Origin: Stakelama sediminis
GTDB lineage: Bacteria > Pseudomonadota > Alphaproteobacteria > Sphingomonadales > Sphingomonadaceae
Assembly (NCBI RefSeq): GCF_014199335.1
Contig: NZ_JACIJI010000005.1
Coordinates: 109,501 to 173,500, forward strand
DNA: 64,000 nt
Direction: 5' to 3'
Under the pieces are notes generated by a model, which saw nothing but the letters and a program-made list of their open reading frames with translations, ran no database searches and had not been told where the DNA came from. Shown in pieces: positions 44,768-54,514 of the stretch (within the stretch, counting starts at the first letter, position 1; each line of letters opens with the position of its first letter). A program made the translations under genes and the position numbers.

Positions 44768-46291
44768 CTAATTGGGGAGGGTGCGCAGCTGATTCAATGG
44801 ATGCCAGGCGCGGGCATTGGCCTGCCACTGGTCGAGCCGGTTGGCGACCAGCGACCAGCGCAGCGGGCTTGCGATGGGGATGAAGGCGGCATCGGCGGTC
44901 AGTGCGGCATCGGCTTCGGCAAGGCGTTGCGCGCGCGCATCGGCATTGGGCGCGTCGCGCGCGGCGTCGAGCAGCGTCTCGCTATCCGCACTGCACTGGA
45001 CGCAGGCGGTGCGCAGATACCAGCGCGCGCTGTCGAACGGGGCCACCCGGTCGATCAGCCGCAGATCGGCCTGCGCGCGCTCCTTCACCCGCATTACCGG
45101 CAGGCCGAGTGCATGGATGGCCGGGCCGATCCGCGCCCAGAGCAGGTTGCCGCCCGGATCGTCGGGCAGCGCCACCCGGATCGGCATCACGCCGGGCAGG
45201 GTATCGGCGCTGCCGTTGCGCGCCTTGTCGCCCAGCGCATGTTTCCATGCCGCCACCCGCCGTCGCGCGGTGGTCAGGCGATCGTCGGCGGACAGGCCCT
45301 GCCAGTCGGGCGTGGCGGGGCCGGCGGCGGAATCGAGCTGATCGGGCAGGATCGTCGTGCGCGCATGCCAGGTGCTGGTGAATGCGCCGAGAATGGCGTC
45401 GCGGTCGAGCGCCATGGCAATCGCCGCGCGGTTCTTCGCATCCGCCAGAAAGCCGGTGCGATTGACCACGGCGAGGCCGAACAGCCCCTGTGCGGGATCG
45501 GTCTTGATGCTGTTTTTCGCGACCCCGCTCAGCTCCAGCGTCGGCCAGTCACGGAAGGTGCCGCCCAGCACCAGATCGCTGGTGCCGTCGGCAAAACGCG
45601 CAATCGCCAGCGACGCGCGCTCGCCGATCAGGCGGACATCCTGCCGCTTGTCGGGCGGGGCGGCGTTCACACTGTCGTCGGTGCCGTCCTCATCCGCACT
45701 GTCCGCCGGGCTGACGGGGCGCAGCAGCACGCCCGGCCCCTTGCTGTTATCGACGATACGGAAAGGACCCGTACCGTTCAGGCCGCCGGGACGGAACGCC
45801 GCCATTTCGGGCTGGGCCAGCAGTTGCAGCAGGCCGGGACGCGGTTGCGACAATTCGACTTCGAGCACCTGCGGCGTCATCGCCACCACCTGATCGACGG
45901 CATGGAGGAATGGCGCCATCGGGTTTTTGGAACCGGGTGCGGCGGCACGGCTGAGCGTCCGTGCAACCGCTTCCGCATCGACGGGTTTGCCGCCGGGCCA
46001 TGCCGCGTCATTATCCAGGCGGAAGATATAGCTGGTGCCGTCGTCGATCACGATCCAGCGTTCGGCCAGCGCCGGTTCGACCTGCCCGTTGCCGTCGAAC
46101 CGCACCAGCCCCTGTGCGGTAGCACCCATCAGCACGCGCGAGGGAAAATCCATGCGCCCCTTGTTCGGATCGGCCGGTGTCGCCGGGCCGCCGATGGCGC
46201 TGACCACCACCTGCCGCTCGTCGCTCGCGCTGCCGCAGCCGGACAGGGCCAGCGTGGCGGCGATCAGCAGGGCAGTGGCGATACGCTTCAT
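44768..46291 (-). CDS. family-5 ABC-type solute-binding lipoprotein
   Basis: A 507-residue lipoprotein with lipobox LSGCGS and a family-5 extracellular binding domain (peptide/nickel/opine class). The early GLVRFDGNGQVEPALAERW and SYIFRLDNDAAWPGGKPVDA segments are characteristic. No permease or ATPase genes are next to it, so it works with a distant transporter or has another role. An Asp/Ser insert near residue 205 (ADSADEDGTDDS) is unusual. The ATG at 46291 is chosen by the signal peptide; it lies just upstream of the DUF4112 gene in the same orientation. Confidence 0.85.
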   Translation of the reverse strand: MKRIATALLIAATLALSGCGSASDERQVVVSAIGGPATPADPNKGRMDFPSRVLMGATAQGLVRFDGNGQVEPALAERWIVIDDGTSYIFRLDNDAAWPGGKPVDAEAVARTLSRAAAPGSKNPMAPFLHAVDQVVAMTPQVLEVELSQPRPGLLQLLAQPEMAAFRPGGLNGTGPFRIVDNSKGPGVLLRPVSPADSADEDGTDDSVNAAPPDKRQDVRLIGERASLAIARFADGTSDLVLGGTFRDWPTLELSGVAKNSIKTDPAQGLFGLAVVNRTGFLADAKNRAAIAMALDRDAILGAFTSTWHARTTILPDQLDSAAGPATPDWQGLSADDRLTTARRRVAAWKHALGDKARNGSADTLPGVMPIRVALPDDPGGNLLWARIGPAIHALGLPVMRVKERAQADLRLIDRVAPFDSARWYLRTACVQCSADSETLLDAARDAPNADARAQRLAEADAALTADAAFIPIASPLRWSLVANRLDQWQANARAWHPLNQLRTLPN

Positions 46292-46540
46292 GGGGTTTCC
46301 CCGGATCACAGGATCCGATGCCGTCTATGATGCGCGACCGCGACTGCCAAGCCCTCCTTTTGGGAGTGGCGGCACGTTGCGGGCCGGGTGTTGCAAACGC
46401 GCCGCGCCTGTGCGCGGGATGATCGGATGGAGCGGCTAGGGTCATGACCCTAGAGACATTGTGCGCCGACCGTTCTATGGGCCGCCCATGGAACAGACTG
46501 TGTGGCATCGGGGATGCGCTGAAACAGCGACGGTGTTGCG

Positions 46541-47719
46541 ATGACCGGCACGGAAGCCGATGCCATCATTCTGGGTGCGGGCGCCGCCGGGCTGATGTGC
46601 GCGGCACAGGCGGGGCTGCGCGGGCGGCGCGTGCTGTTGCTCGAACGCGCCGGGCGGCCGGGGAAGAAAATCCTGATTTCGGGGGGCGGGCGGTGCAATT
46701 TCACCAACATTGATACCGCGCCCGACCGCTATATTTCCGCCAACCCGCATTTCGCCAAGTCGGCGCTGAGCCGCTATACGCCGCAGGACTTTCTGGCGCT
46801 GGTGGAGGATCGCGGCATCGCCTGGCACGAAAAGACGCTGGGGCAGCTCTTTTGCGACGGATCGGCGCGGCAGATTGTCGATATGCTGGTCGATGGGGTA
46901 GTGCAGACCGGCGGGACGATCCGCTGCGATCAGCAGATTGCGGGCGTCGATCATGCCGATGGCCGCTTTCGCGTCACGACGCAGGACGGCAGTTTTGAAG
47001 CGCCCGCGCTGGTCATCGCCACCGGGGGACCGTCGATCCCCAAAATGGGCGCGACCGGCTTTGCCTATGATCTGGCGCGGCAATTCGGGTTGAAGGTGGT
47101 GGAGCCGCGCCCGGCGCTGGTGCCGCTGACGCTGGGCGGTGAGGATGTGCTGTTCCGCGAGCTTTCGGGCGTTGCCACCGAGATTGTCGCGCGCACCGGC
47201 AAGACGGCGTTTCGGGAGGCCGGGCTGTTCACCCATCGCGGGCTGTCGGGTCCCGCGATCCTGCAAATCTCTTCCTATTGGCGGCATGGCGAGGCGGTGG
47301 CGGTGGATTTCCTGCCCGACCGCGCGCCCGGCTGGCTGGTGGATGCAAAGCGCAGTACCCCGCGTGCGACGATGCGTTCGCTGCTGAAGGATGCGCTGCC
47401 CGACCGGCTCGCCGTGACGCTGGCCGAGCGGCTGGCGCTGGAGGGCGAGCTTGCCAATCTGCCCGATGCGCGGCTGAACGCGGCGGCGGCGCAGCTTTCC
47501 GGCTGGCGCTTCATCCCCAACGGTACGGAGGGCTTCGCCAAGGCGGAGGTGACGGCGGGCGGAATCAGCACCGCGGAACTTTCTTCGAAAACAATGGAAG
47601 CCAAACGCGTTCCGGGGCTGTATGGGATCGGCGAAGCGATCGATGTGACGGGCTGGCTGGGCGGATATAATTTCCAATGGGCCTGGGCCAGCGGCTGGGC
47701 TGCCGCCCGATCGATCTGA
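46541..47719 (+). CDS. HI0933/YhiN-family flavoprotein
   Basis: A 392-residue NAD(P)/FAD-dependent oxidoreductase. The FAD-binding GAGAAGLMCAAQAGLRGRRV comes at residue 12, then PGKKILISGGGRCNFTN, the hallmark of the HI0933/YhiN family. A second hallmark is LFTHRGLSGPAILQIS, and the end reads YGIGEAIDVTGWLGGYNFQWA. Function is poorly known; relatives have been linked to RNA modification or quinone-like reduction without firm proof. It is followed 50 bases later by an RNA helicase gene. Confidence 0.92.
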   Translation: MTGTEADAIILGAGAAGLMCAAQAGLRGRRVLLLERAGRPGKKILISGGGRCNFTNIDTAPDRYISANPHFAKSALSRYTPQDFLALVEDRGIAWHEKTLGQLFCDGSARQIVDMLVDGVVQTGGTIRCDQQIAGVDHADGRFRVTTQDGSFEAPALVIATGGPSIPKMGATGFAYDLARQFGLKVVEPRPALVPLTLGGEDVLFRELSGVATEIVARTGKTAFREAGLFTHRGLSGPAILQISSYWRHGEAVAVDFLPDRAPGWLVDAKRSTPRATMRSLLKDALPDRLAVTLAERLALEGELANLPDARLNAAAAQLSGWRFIPNGTEGFAKAEVTAGGISTAELSSKTMEAKRVPGLYGIGEAIDVTGWLGGYNFQWAWASGWAAARSI

Positions 47720-47770
47720 TTTCCCCCTGGTTTCGGGCGCGGTTGCCCGGACGTGATGATTGCGAGTTTC

Positions 47771-49600
47771 ATGAGCTTTTCCACCCTTCCGCCCGTTCTG
47801 GCAGAGGCGCTTGCCGAACGTGGCTATGCCGAGCCGACCCCGGTACAGGCCGCCGTCCTAAATCCCGACGCCGCGGGCCGCGACCTGATCGTTTCCGCGC
47901 AGACGGGGTCGGGCAAGACCGTCGCCTTCGGCCTGGCGCTGGCGAATGAGTTGCTCGGCGACAGCGGTGCGGTGGAGGAAAACGCCACGCCGCGCGCGCT
48001 GGTGATTGCGCCGACGCGCGAACTGGCGTTGCAGGTCAGCCGCGAACTGATCTGGCTTTATGGCAAGGCGGGTGCGCGCATCGCCACCTGTGTCGGCGGC
48101 ATGAACGCCTCGCACGAACGCCGGGTGCTGCGCAACGGGGCCGCCATCGTCGTCGGCACGCCGGGGCGGCTGCGCGATCACCTCGAACGCGGCGCGCTCG
48201 ACCTGTCGGCGCTGGCGGGGATCGTCCTCGATGAAGCCGACGAGATGCTCGACATGGGCTTTCGCGAGGATCTGGAAGAGATTCTCGACGCCACGCCGCA
48301 GGAGCGGCGCACGCTGCTGTTCTCCGCTACCATGCCGCGCCCGATCGAGGCGCTGGCGAAACGCTATCAGCGTGACGCGCTGCGCATTTCGACGGTGGGT
48401 GACGATCGCGGCCATGGCGATATTACCTATCAGGCGGTGACCGTCTCGCCCTCCGACGTGGAGAATGCGGTGGTCAACCTGCTGCGCTTTCATGAGGCGG
48501 AAACGGCGATCCTGTTCTGCGCCACGCGCGACAATGTCCGCCGCCTGCACGCCACTTTGCTGGAGCGCGGGTTTGCTGCGGTGGCGCTGTCGGGGGAGCA
48601 TTCGCAGTCGGAGCGTAATCAGGCGCTGCAGGCGCTGCGCGACCGGCGCGCGCGCGTCTGCGTCGCCACCGATGTCGCCGCGCGCGGTATCGACCTGCCG
48701 ACGCTCAGCCTCGTCATCCATGTCGAAATTCCGCGTGATGCCGAAACGCTGCAACACCGTTCGGGGCGCACGGGGCGCGCGGGCAAGAAGGGCACGGCGG
48801 CGCTGATCGTGCCCTATCCGCGCCGCAAGCGGGTCGATGCGATGCTGCGCCGGGCAAAGATCGACGCTGCCTGGATCGACGCGCCGGGGCCGGACGCCAT
48901 TCGCAAGCAGGACCATGAGCGGCTGCTCGCACGGCTGATGGCGCCGGTAGAGCTGGAGGATGCGGATCGGGAACTGGGCGAACGCCTGCTCGCCGAACGC
49001 ACGCCGCAGGATATTGCCGCGATGCTGGTGCACGCGCATCGCGCGGCGCTGCCCGAACCTGAAGATCTGATCGAAAACACGCCGGAGGCGCGGCGTGAGG
49101 CGCAGCAGCAGCGCCACCGTCCGGGATTTGAGGATGTGGTGTGGTTCCGTCTGAATATCGGGCGGCGTCAGAATGCCGATCCGCGCTGGATCCTGCCGCT
49201 GCTGTGCCGTCGCGGGCACATCACCCGCAACGAAATCGGCGCGATCCGCATCGGCCCGGCGGAAAGCTATTTTCAGGTGCCCCGTGCCATCGCCGGCAAA
49301 TTCGCCGCCGCACTGGAACGCACCGCGGGCAGCGATGAGGATGGCGAGGACATCCGCATCGAACCGTCCGATGAGGCCCCGCGCGACAGCGGACCGGCAC
49401 ATCGCCGGGGTGCCCAGCCGTCGCGCCGGGGCGACGCACCACCCCATCGTGCCAAACTCCACCGCAAGGGCGGAAGCCCGAAGGGAGAGGGCGGCAAGCC
49501 CGCGGGCAAGGGTGAGGGCAAAGGCGGCAAGAAACCCGACCGCACCCGCGCGGGACCGCCAAAGGGCAAGAAGAAACCCTTCAAGCGGAAGGGGGAATGA
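47771..49600 (+). CDS. DEAD-box RNA helicase with DbpA-type RNA-binding domain
   Basis: A 609-residue ATP-dependent RNA helicase. Motifs: AQTGSGKT (I), PTRELALQ (Ia), DEADEMLDMGF (II), SAT (III), RGIDLP (V) and HRSGRTGRAG (VI). A DbpA-type RRM-like domain lies at about 465-520 (VWFRLNIGRRQNADPRWILP), which in DbpA binds 23S rRNA, so a role in large-subunit assembly is likely. The tail of some 80 residues is Lys/Gly/Pro-rich and disordered. I start it at the ATG at 47771 (MSFSTLPP). Confidence 0.93.
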   Translation: MSFSTLPPVLAEALAERGYAEPTPVQAAVLNPDAAGRDLIVSAQTGSGKTVAFGLALANELLGDSGAVEENATPRALVIAPTRELALQVSRELIWLYGKAGARIATCVGGMNASHERRVLRNGAAIVVGTPGRLRDHLERGALDLSALAGIVLDEADEMLDMGFREDLEEILDATPQERRTLLFSATMPRPIEALAKRYQRDALRISTVGDDRGHGDITYQAVTVSPSDVENAVVNLLRFHEAETAILFCATRDNVRRLHATLLERGFAAVALSGEHSQSERNQALQALRDRRARVCVATDVAARGIDLPTLSLVIHVEIPRDAETLQHRSGRTGRAGKKGTAALIVPYPRRKRVDAMLRRAKIDAAWIDAPGPDAIRKQDHERLLARLMAPVELEDADRELGERLLAERTPQDIAAMLVHAHRAALPEPEDLIENTPEARREAQQQRHRPGFEDVVWFRLNIGRRQNADPRWILPLLCRRGHITRNEIGAIRIGPAESYFQVPRAIAGKFAAALERTAGSDEDGEDIRIEPSDEAPRDSGPAHRRGAQPSRRGDAPPHRAKLHRKGGSPKGEGGKPAGKGEGKGGKKPDRTRAGPPKGKKKPFKRKGE

Positions 49601-49607
49601 GGCTACC

Positions 49608-51005
49608 TTACCCGCACACTCCCGGCCGTTTCTCTGACCATGGCCGCGCCTCTTCCAGTTCATAGGCCAGTGCGAGCAGGTCGGCTTCGGCACCGATGGC
49701 CGCGCCGAACTGTACGCCGATGGGCAGGCCGTCGGCGCTGAACGCGCCGGGGATGCTCATCGCGGGCGCGCCGACGACATTATAGGGCGTGGTATAGCCG
49801 ACATAACGCGGCAGGCGCTCGGCCATCGTCTCGACCGGCAGGTCGGGGGCCAGCCAGCCGATTTCGGGCGGCGGCAGCGACAGGACCGGCGACAGGATCA
49901 TGTCATAGCGCGACAGCCATTCGCTGTACGGCACATGCAGCCCGTTGAGATAGGCGACCGCCTGATCCACCGCGCCGTCAGGGGCGCTCGCGACGATGGA
50001 TGCCATCGCCAGGCTGAACAGCTCCATCTCTTCAAGGCCCGGCGCATGGCCGATGCGCCCGGCCGTTTCCGCGACGATGTTCGCCGCGCCGGTGGACCAG
50101 GCGAGCAGGAAGGGATCGCCCATCGCCGCAATCGGCTGCGGCCACGCGGTCGGCTCGACATGGTGGCCGAGCTGTTCGAGCAGCCCGGCCATGCCCTGCA
50201 CGGCGTCGGCCACCTCAGCATCGGGCGCGCCGGAGGGGCTGTCGAGCAGCATGCCGATGCGCAGCCGCTTTTTCGCCGGTCCGTCGATCCTGCCGAGCGG
50301 GGGCAGGCCGTTGTCCTGCGCTTCCAGCGCGGAAAGCAGCGTGGCGCTGTCCCGCACGCTGCGCGATACGCACAGATGGACGCTGAGCGGGAGCGGGAAA
50401 TGCCCCGGATCGGTCGCCAGCGTGCGCCCGCGCGAGGTCTTCAGTCCGAACAGGCCGCAGCATGACGCCGGGATGCGGATCGACCCGCCGCCGTCGCTGG
50501 CATGGGCGAAGGGCACGACATGCGCGGCGGTCGCACTCGCCGCGCCGCCCGATGAGCCGCCGGAGGAATGGTCCGGCCCCCACGGATTGCGCGTCGGGCC
50601 GAAGGCGAGCGGCTCGGTGGTCGGCAGGAAACCGTGTTCGGGCGTCGCACTCTTGCCGATGGGGTTGAGGCCGGTCGCCAGCATGCCCGAAACGAAGGGC
50701 GATTGCCGCGTCGCCGGGGCCATGCCGGCGGTCGCGCGTGAGCCTTTGCGCGTGGCCATGCCGATATAATCGTCGAGATCCTTGATCAGGAAAGGCACGC
50801 CCGCAAACACGCCGTCGCCCAGCGGTTCGCGCGCGCGATCACGGGCGCGTTCGAAATCGTCGGCGACCAGGAAGTTGAGTTGCGGATTGATCGCCTCGGC
50901 GCGTGCGATGGCCGCGTCGGTGACTTCCAGCGCGGAGACCTCGCCCGACCGGAGTGCCTGCGCCGTCGCAACGGCATCCCAGTCGGCCATTTCGTCAGCG
51001 GCCAT
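49608..51005 (-). CDS. amidase-signature family hydrolase
   Basis: A 465-residue enzyme that hydrolyses C-N amide bonds. The Ser-cisSer-Lys triad is supported by PFLIKDLDD (Lys) and the glycine/serine motif DHSSGGSSGGAA; GSIRIPASCCGLFGLKTSRG contains the nucleophilic Ser region. AAGGAGAGG lies just before the ATG at 51005. Substrate is unknown; relatives act on aliphatic or aryl amides, including 6-aminohexanoate oligomers. It converges with the helicase gene and diverges from kup. Confidence 0.9.
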   Translation of the reverse strand: MAADEMADWDAVATAQALRSGEVSALEVTDAAIARAEAINPQLNFLVADDFERARDRAREPLGDGVFAGVPFLIKDLDDYIGMATRKGSRATAGMAPATRQSPFVSGMLATGLNPIGKSATPEHGFLPTTEPLAFGPTRNPWGPDHSSGGSSGGAASATAAHVVPFAHASDGGGSIRIPASCCGLFGLKTSRGRTLATDPGHFPLPLSVHLCVSRSVRDSATLLSALEAQDNGLPPLGRIDGPAKKRLRIGMLLDSPSGAPDAEVADAVQGMAGLLEQLGHHVEPTAWPQPIAAMGDPFLLAWSTGAANIVAETAGRIGHAPGLEEMELFSLAMASIVASAPDGAVDQAVAYLNGLHVPYSEWLSRYDMILSPVLSLPPPEIGWLAPDLPVETMAERLPRYVGYTTPYNVVGAPAMSIPGAFSADGLPIGVQFGAAIGAEADLLALAYELEEARPWSEKRPGVCG

Positions 51006-51161
51006 GTCCCTCTCCTTGTATCTTGTTTGCACCGATGGTGGCGCAGATGCTGTCCGGCGGCAATAGCGCGCGGGCCGGTGGGAAAATTTTACGGTTTTCT
51101 TATGCCCGTGCCCGTAATTTCCCCGCGCCGTTTTACGGGGCGTGACCGCATATGGCGCACC

Positions 51162-53081
51162 ATGGATACGACCACGCACGAACCTGCCGCCGGAAACCGC
51201 AAGCGTCTGGCATTGCTGACACTGGGCGCCATCGGCGTCGTATATGGCGATATCGGCACCAGCCCGCTTTATGCTTTCCGCGAAGCATTGGCCCAGTGCG
51301 CCGATGACGGGATTACGCGCGGCGAGATTCTGGGCGTGCTGTCGCTGGCGCTATGGGCGCTGATCATCGTGGTGACGGTGAAATATGTGCTGTTCCTGTC
51401 GCGCGCCGACAATAACGGCGAAGGCGGGGTGCTGTCGCTGATGGCGCTTGCCCGCCGCGCGACACAGGGAAAATGGCCGATCGTGGTAGTGCTGGGGGCG
51501 ATGGGCGCGGCGCTGTTCTTTGGCGATGCGATCATCACGCCCGCTTTGTCGGTGCTGTCGGCGGTGGAAGGACTGCGCACCGTGCCGGGGTTTCAGCAGG
51601 TGATGACGTCGCCGGTGGTGCTGATGCTGACTGCGGCGATCCTGATCGGGTTGTTCGCGATCCAGTCGCGCGGCACCGCCAGCGTGGCCAGCCTGTTCGG
51701 GCCGGTCTGCGCGGTCTGGTTCGTGACCCTGGCCGGGCTGGGTGTGTGGCACATTATGGATGCGCCAAAGGTGCTGCTGGCGTTCAACCCGCTTTATGCC
51801 GTCGACTTTCTCGCTGGCCACGGGGTTGCCGGACTGTTCGTGCTAGGTGCGGTGTTTCTGACGGTTACCGGCGCAGAAGCGCTGATCGCCGATATGGGCC
51901 ATTTCGGGCGCTTACCGATTCAGATCGGCTGGCTGAGCTTCGTCTGGCCCGCACTAAGCTTGAACTATCTGGGACAAGGTGCGCTGGCATTATCCGGACA
52001 GCGGGCGGCGGAGGCGGCGGGACAGCCCTTTGCCAATGCCGACTGGTTTTTCCTGATGGCACCCGACAGCCTGCGCGCGCCGCTGGTCATTCTTGCCACG
52101 CTGGCGACGATCATTGCCAGTCAGGCGGTCATCACCGGTGCCTATTCACTGACGCAACAGGCGATTGCGCTGGGCCTGTTGCCGCGGCTGACCATTCGCC
52201 AGACATCGGCAGCGCAGATCGGGCAGATCTATATCCCGCTGGTCAACTGGCTGTTGCTGCTAGGCGTGCTGATTCTGGTCGGCACCTTCCGCAGCAGTTC
52301 GGCGATGGCCGCCGCCTATGGCATCGCGGTGACGGGAACGATGGTGGTCACCACCTGTCTGGCCTTCATCATCGTGTGGCGGGCCTGGGGCTGGACGATC
52401 GAGCTGGCGGTCCTGTTCATTGCACCTTTTCTGATCATCGACCTGATCTTTTTCGGCGCCAATATCCTGCGCGTAGCCGAAGGCGGGTGGGTGCCGCTGA
52501 TGGTGGCGAGCGCAATGGCCCTCATCATCTTCACCTGGATGCGCGGGCGGCGCACGGCGTTGCGGCGGTCTGGCGAAAACGGCGTGGCGATGGAGGAGGT
52601 GGCGAAAGCGCTGTCGCGGCATCCGCCGGTGCTGGTCGACGGGGTCGCCGTATTTCTGACTTCCGATACAGCCTATGCCCCGTCGGCGCTGCTGCACAAT
52701 CTGAAGCACAATAAGGCATTGCACCGCACCAACCTGATCCTGGCGGTCAGGACGGCGGAGGCCCCGCATATTGTGCCGGGCAAGCGTCTGGAGGTGCAGC
52801 GGATCGATGAACATTTCGTGCGCGCGACGCTGCATTATGGCTATATGGACGTAATCGACGTACCGAGCGATCTCGGCCGTGAAGAAGGATTGCTGGCGCA
52901 GCGTGGCGGCACGTCCTTCTTTGTCGGGCGCAACGCCATCCGGCGTGCGTCGCGACCGGTTCTGCCGGGGTGGATGACGATGCTCTATGCCTTTCTGCAC
53001 CGCAATTCCGCCGACCCGGTGGTATGGTTCAACATTCCGGCCAACCGCGTCGTCGAACTCGGCTCTCAGGTCGAATTGTGA
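51162..53081 (+). CDS. kup: Kup potassium uptake permease
   Basis: A 639-residue K+/H+ symporter with about 12 TM segments. The family signature GAIGVVYGDIGTSPLYAFRE is at residues 19-38, and later GDAIITPALSVLSAVEGL. The C-terminal cytosolic domain has the Kup ending (FFVGRNAIRR; HRNSADPVVWFNIPANRVVELG). I start it at the ATG at 51162; a further ATG 60 bases upstream lacks support. Its TGA overlaps the GTG start of a KdpD-like kinase gene (GTGA), a rare pairing of a constitutive-type K+ carrier with a Kdp-type sensor. Confidence 0.95.
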   Translation: MDTTTHEPAAGNRKRLALLTLGAIGVVYGDIGTSPLYAFREALAQCADDGITRGEILGVLSLALWALIIVVTVKYVLFLSRADNNGEGGVLSLMALARRATQGKWPIVVVLGAMGAALFFGDAIITPALSVLSAVEGLRTVPGFQQVMTSPVVLMLTAAILIGLFAIQSRGTASVASLFGPVCAVWFVTLAGLGVWHIMDAPKVLLAFNPLYAVDFLAGHGVAGLFVLGAVFLTVTGAEALIADMGHFGRLPIQIGWLSFVWPALSLNYLGQGALALSGQRAAEAAGQPFANADWFFLMAPDSLRAPLVILATLATIIASQAVITGAYSLTQQAIALGLLPRLTIRQTSAAQIGQIYIPLVNWLLLLGVLILVGTFRSSSAMAAAYGIAVTGTMVVTTCLAFIIVWRAWGWTIELAVLFIAPFLIIDLIFFGANILRVAEGGWVPLMVASAMALIIFTWMRGRRTALRRSGENGVAMEEVAKALSRHPPVLVDGVAVFLTSDTAYAPSALLHNLKHNKALHRTNLILAVRTAEAPHIVPGKRLEVQRIDEHFVRATLHYGYMDVIDVPSDLGREEGLLAQRGGTSFFVGRNAIRRASRPVLPGWMTMLYAFLHRNSADPVVWFNIPANRVVELGSQVEL

Positions 53082-54514
53082 TCTACGGGGAATGGCGCGA
53101 CTATCTGGCCGGCATCGTTGCCGTCGCCATCATTACCGCCATCACCATCGTCTGGCATCCGGCGATCGGCACGGCGTCGTCGGCGCTGCTGTTTCTGCTT
53201 CCCGTCCTGCCGGCGTCGGTGCGGGGGGTACGCGGCGCGGGATTGTGCACCGCAGCCATCAGCGCGCTGAGCTATAATTTCTTCCTGCTGCCGCCACGCT
53301 ATACGCTGCGCATCCATGGGTTCGACAACTTTGTCAGCGTCATCGTGCTGTTCGCGGTTGCGCTGGTCACCACCCGGCTGGCTTATGCGCTGAAGGCGCG
53401 CGAGCGCGAGGCGCAGGCCCATGCCGACAGCAGCGCGGAAGAAGCGCAGTTCGCCGCGATCCTTGCCAAAGGGGAAGGGGATGAGGGCGTTCGCGTCGGG
53501 CTGGACTGGATCAGTGCCCGTTATGGCGCGGTGGAACTGATCCGCGATGTCGAAAGCGATGCGATGCGGCTTGGCTCGCTGAGCGCTTCGGCGGCGGTGT
53601 GGGCTGCGCATCACGGAGAGCCGACCGGTCATGCGGCCACGGTGATGGCGGCTGCCGACTGGAGCTTTTTCCCGCTGGGCGGTGATTCCGATCAGGCAGT
53701 GCTGGCGGTCGCCCGGCCACCGGGCGGAGCAAGCCGAGCGCCCGCGCAGATTGCCCAACTATGCACCTTTGCCCGTCTGCTGGGGCAGGCGCGCGACCGT
53801 GCGGCGCTGCATCGCGAACGGACTGAGCGGCAGCGGCTGGAAGATCGGGAGGAGTTGCGCCGTACCTTTTTGGCGTCGCTGGCGCATGATTTTCGTACAC
53901 CGCTGACGGTGATACGCGGTGGTCTTGCCGAACTGGCGGCGAACGACGCACGGCCCGAACTCAGGGCGCTGGTGCGACAGGCGCATCGTCTCGACCGGAT
54001 GATGGACGACCTGATCGGCGCGGCACGGATCGAAAGCGGTGCGCTGTCCCCCCGAATGGAGGCAACCGATATGGTCGATGCCGTTGCCGATGCCGTCGAT
54101 GCCGTGGCACCGACACTGGCTCAACGCCGGCTTGATCGTTCGGTCCCGGCGGATCTGCCGCTGGTGCGTGCCGATCCGGTGCTGTTGCGCCATATCCTTA
54201 TCAACCTGCTCGACAATGCCGCGCGGCATGCGGCAAGCCACGTTTCGATTACCGCATCGAAACGAAGCGGCCGGGTTTTCCTGCTGATCGCCGACGATGG
54301 AGACGGTATTCCGCCGGGCGAGGAAACAGCGATGTTCGAACGCTTCGTCCGCCTGGCCGGAAGCGACCGGACGGGCGGCAGCGGGCTGGGTCTGTCGATT
54401 GCGCGCGGTTTCGCCGATGCAATGGGGGCAAGGCTGAGCGCGGAGCCGTCAGGCGAAGGCGGCGCGCGGTTCGTGCTGGACCTGCCCATGCTGGACGGGA
54501 ATGATGCGGCATGA
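53078..54514 (+). CDS. truncated KdpD-like sensor histidine kinase
   Basis: A 478-residue kinase matching the C-terminal half of KdpD. It has four TM helices of the DUF4118 type (residues about 8-100, with LSYNFFLLPPRYTLRIHGFDN between TM3 and TM4), a GAF-like segment, a HisKA domain with phosphoryl-accepting H270 (AHDFRTPLTVI), and an HATPase domain (NLLDNAARHA; DDGDGI; GGSGLGLSIARG). The N-terminal KdpD and Usp domains that sense K+ and c-di-AMP in other bacteria are absent. GTG start within GTGA shared with the kup stop; it overlaps the response-regulator gene by 4 bases. Confidence 0.88.
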   Translation: MIYGEWRDYLAGIVAVAIITAITIVWHPAIGTASSALLFLLPVLPASVRGVRGAGLCTAAISALSYNFFLLPPRYTLRIHGFDNFVSVIVLFAVALVTTRLAYALKAREREAQAHADSSAEEAQFAAILAKGEGDEGVRVGLDWISARYGAVELIRDVESDAMRLGSLSASAAVWAAHHGEPTGHAATVMAAADWSFFPLGGDSDQAVLAVARPPGGASRAPAQIAQLCTFARLLGQARDRAALHRERTERQRLEDREELRRTFLASLAHDFRTPLTVIRGGLAELAANDARPELRALVRQAHRLDRMMDDLIGAARIESGALSPRMEATDMVDAVADAVDAVAPTLAQRRLDRSVPADLPLVRADPVLLRHILINLLDNAARHAASHVSITASKRSGRVFLLIADDGDGIPPGEETAMFERFVRLAGSDRTGGSGLGLSIARGFADAMGARLSAEPSGEGGARFVLDLPMLDGNDAA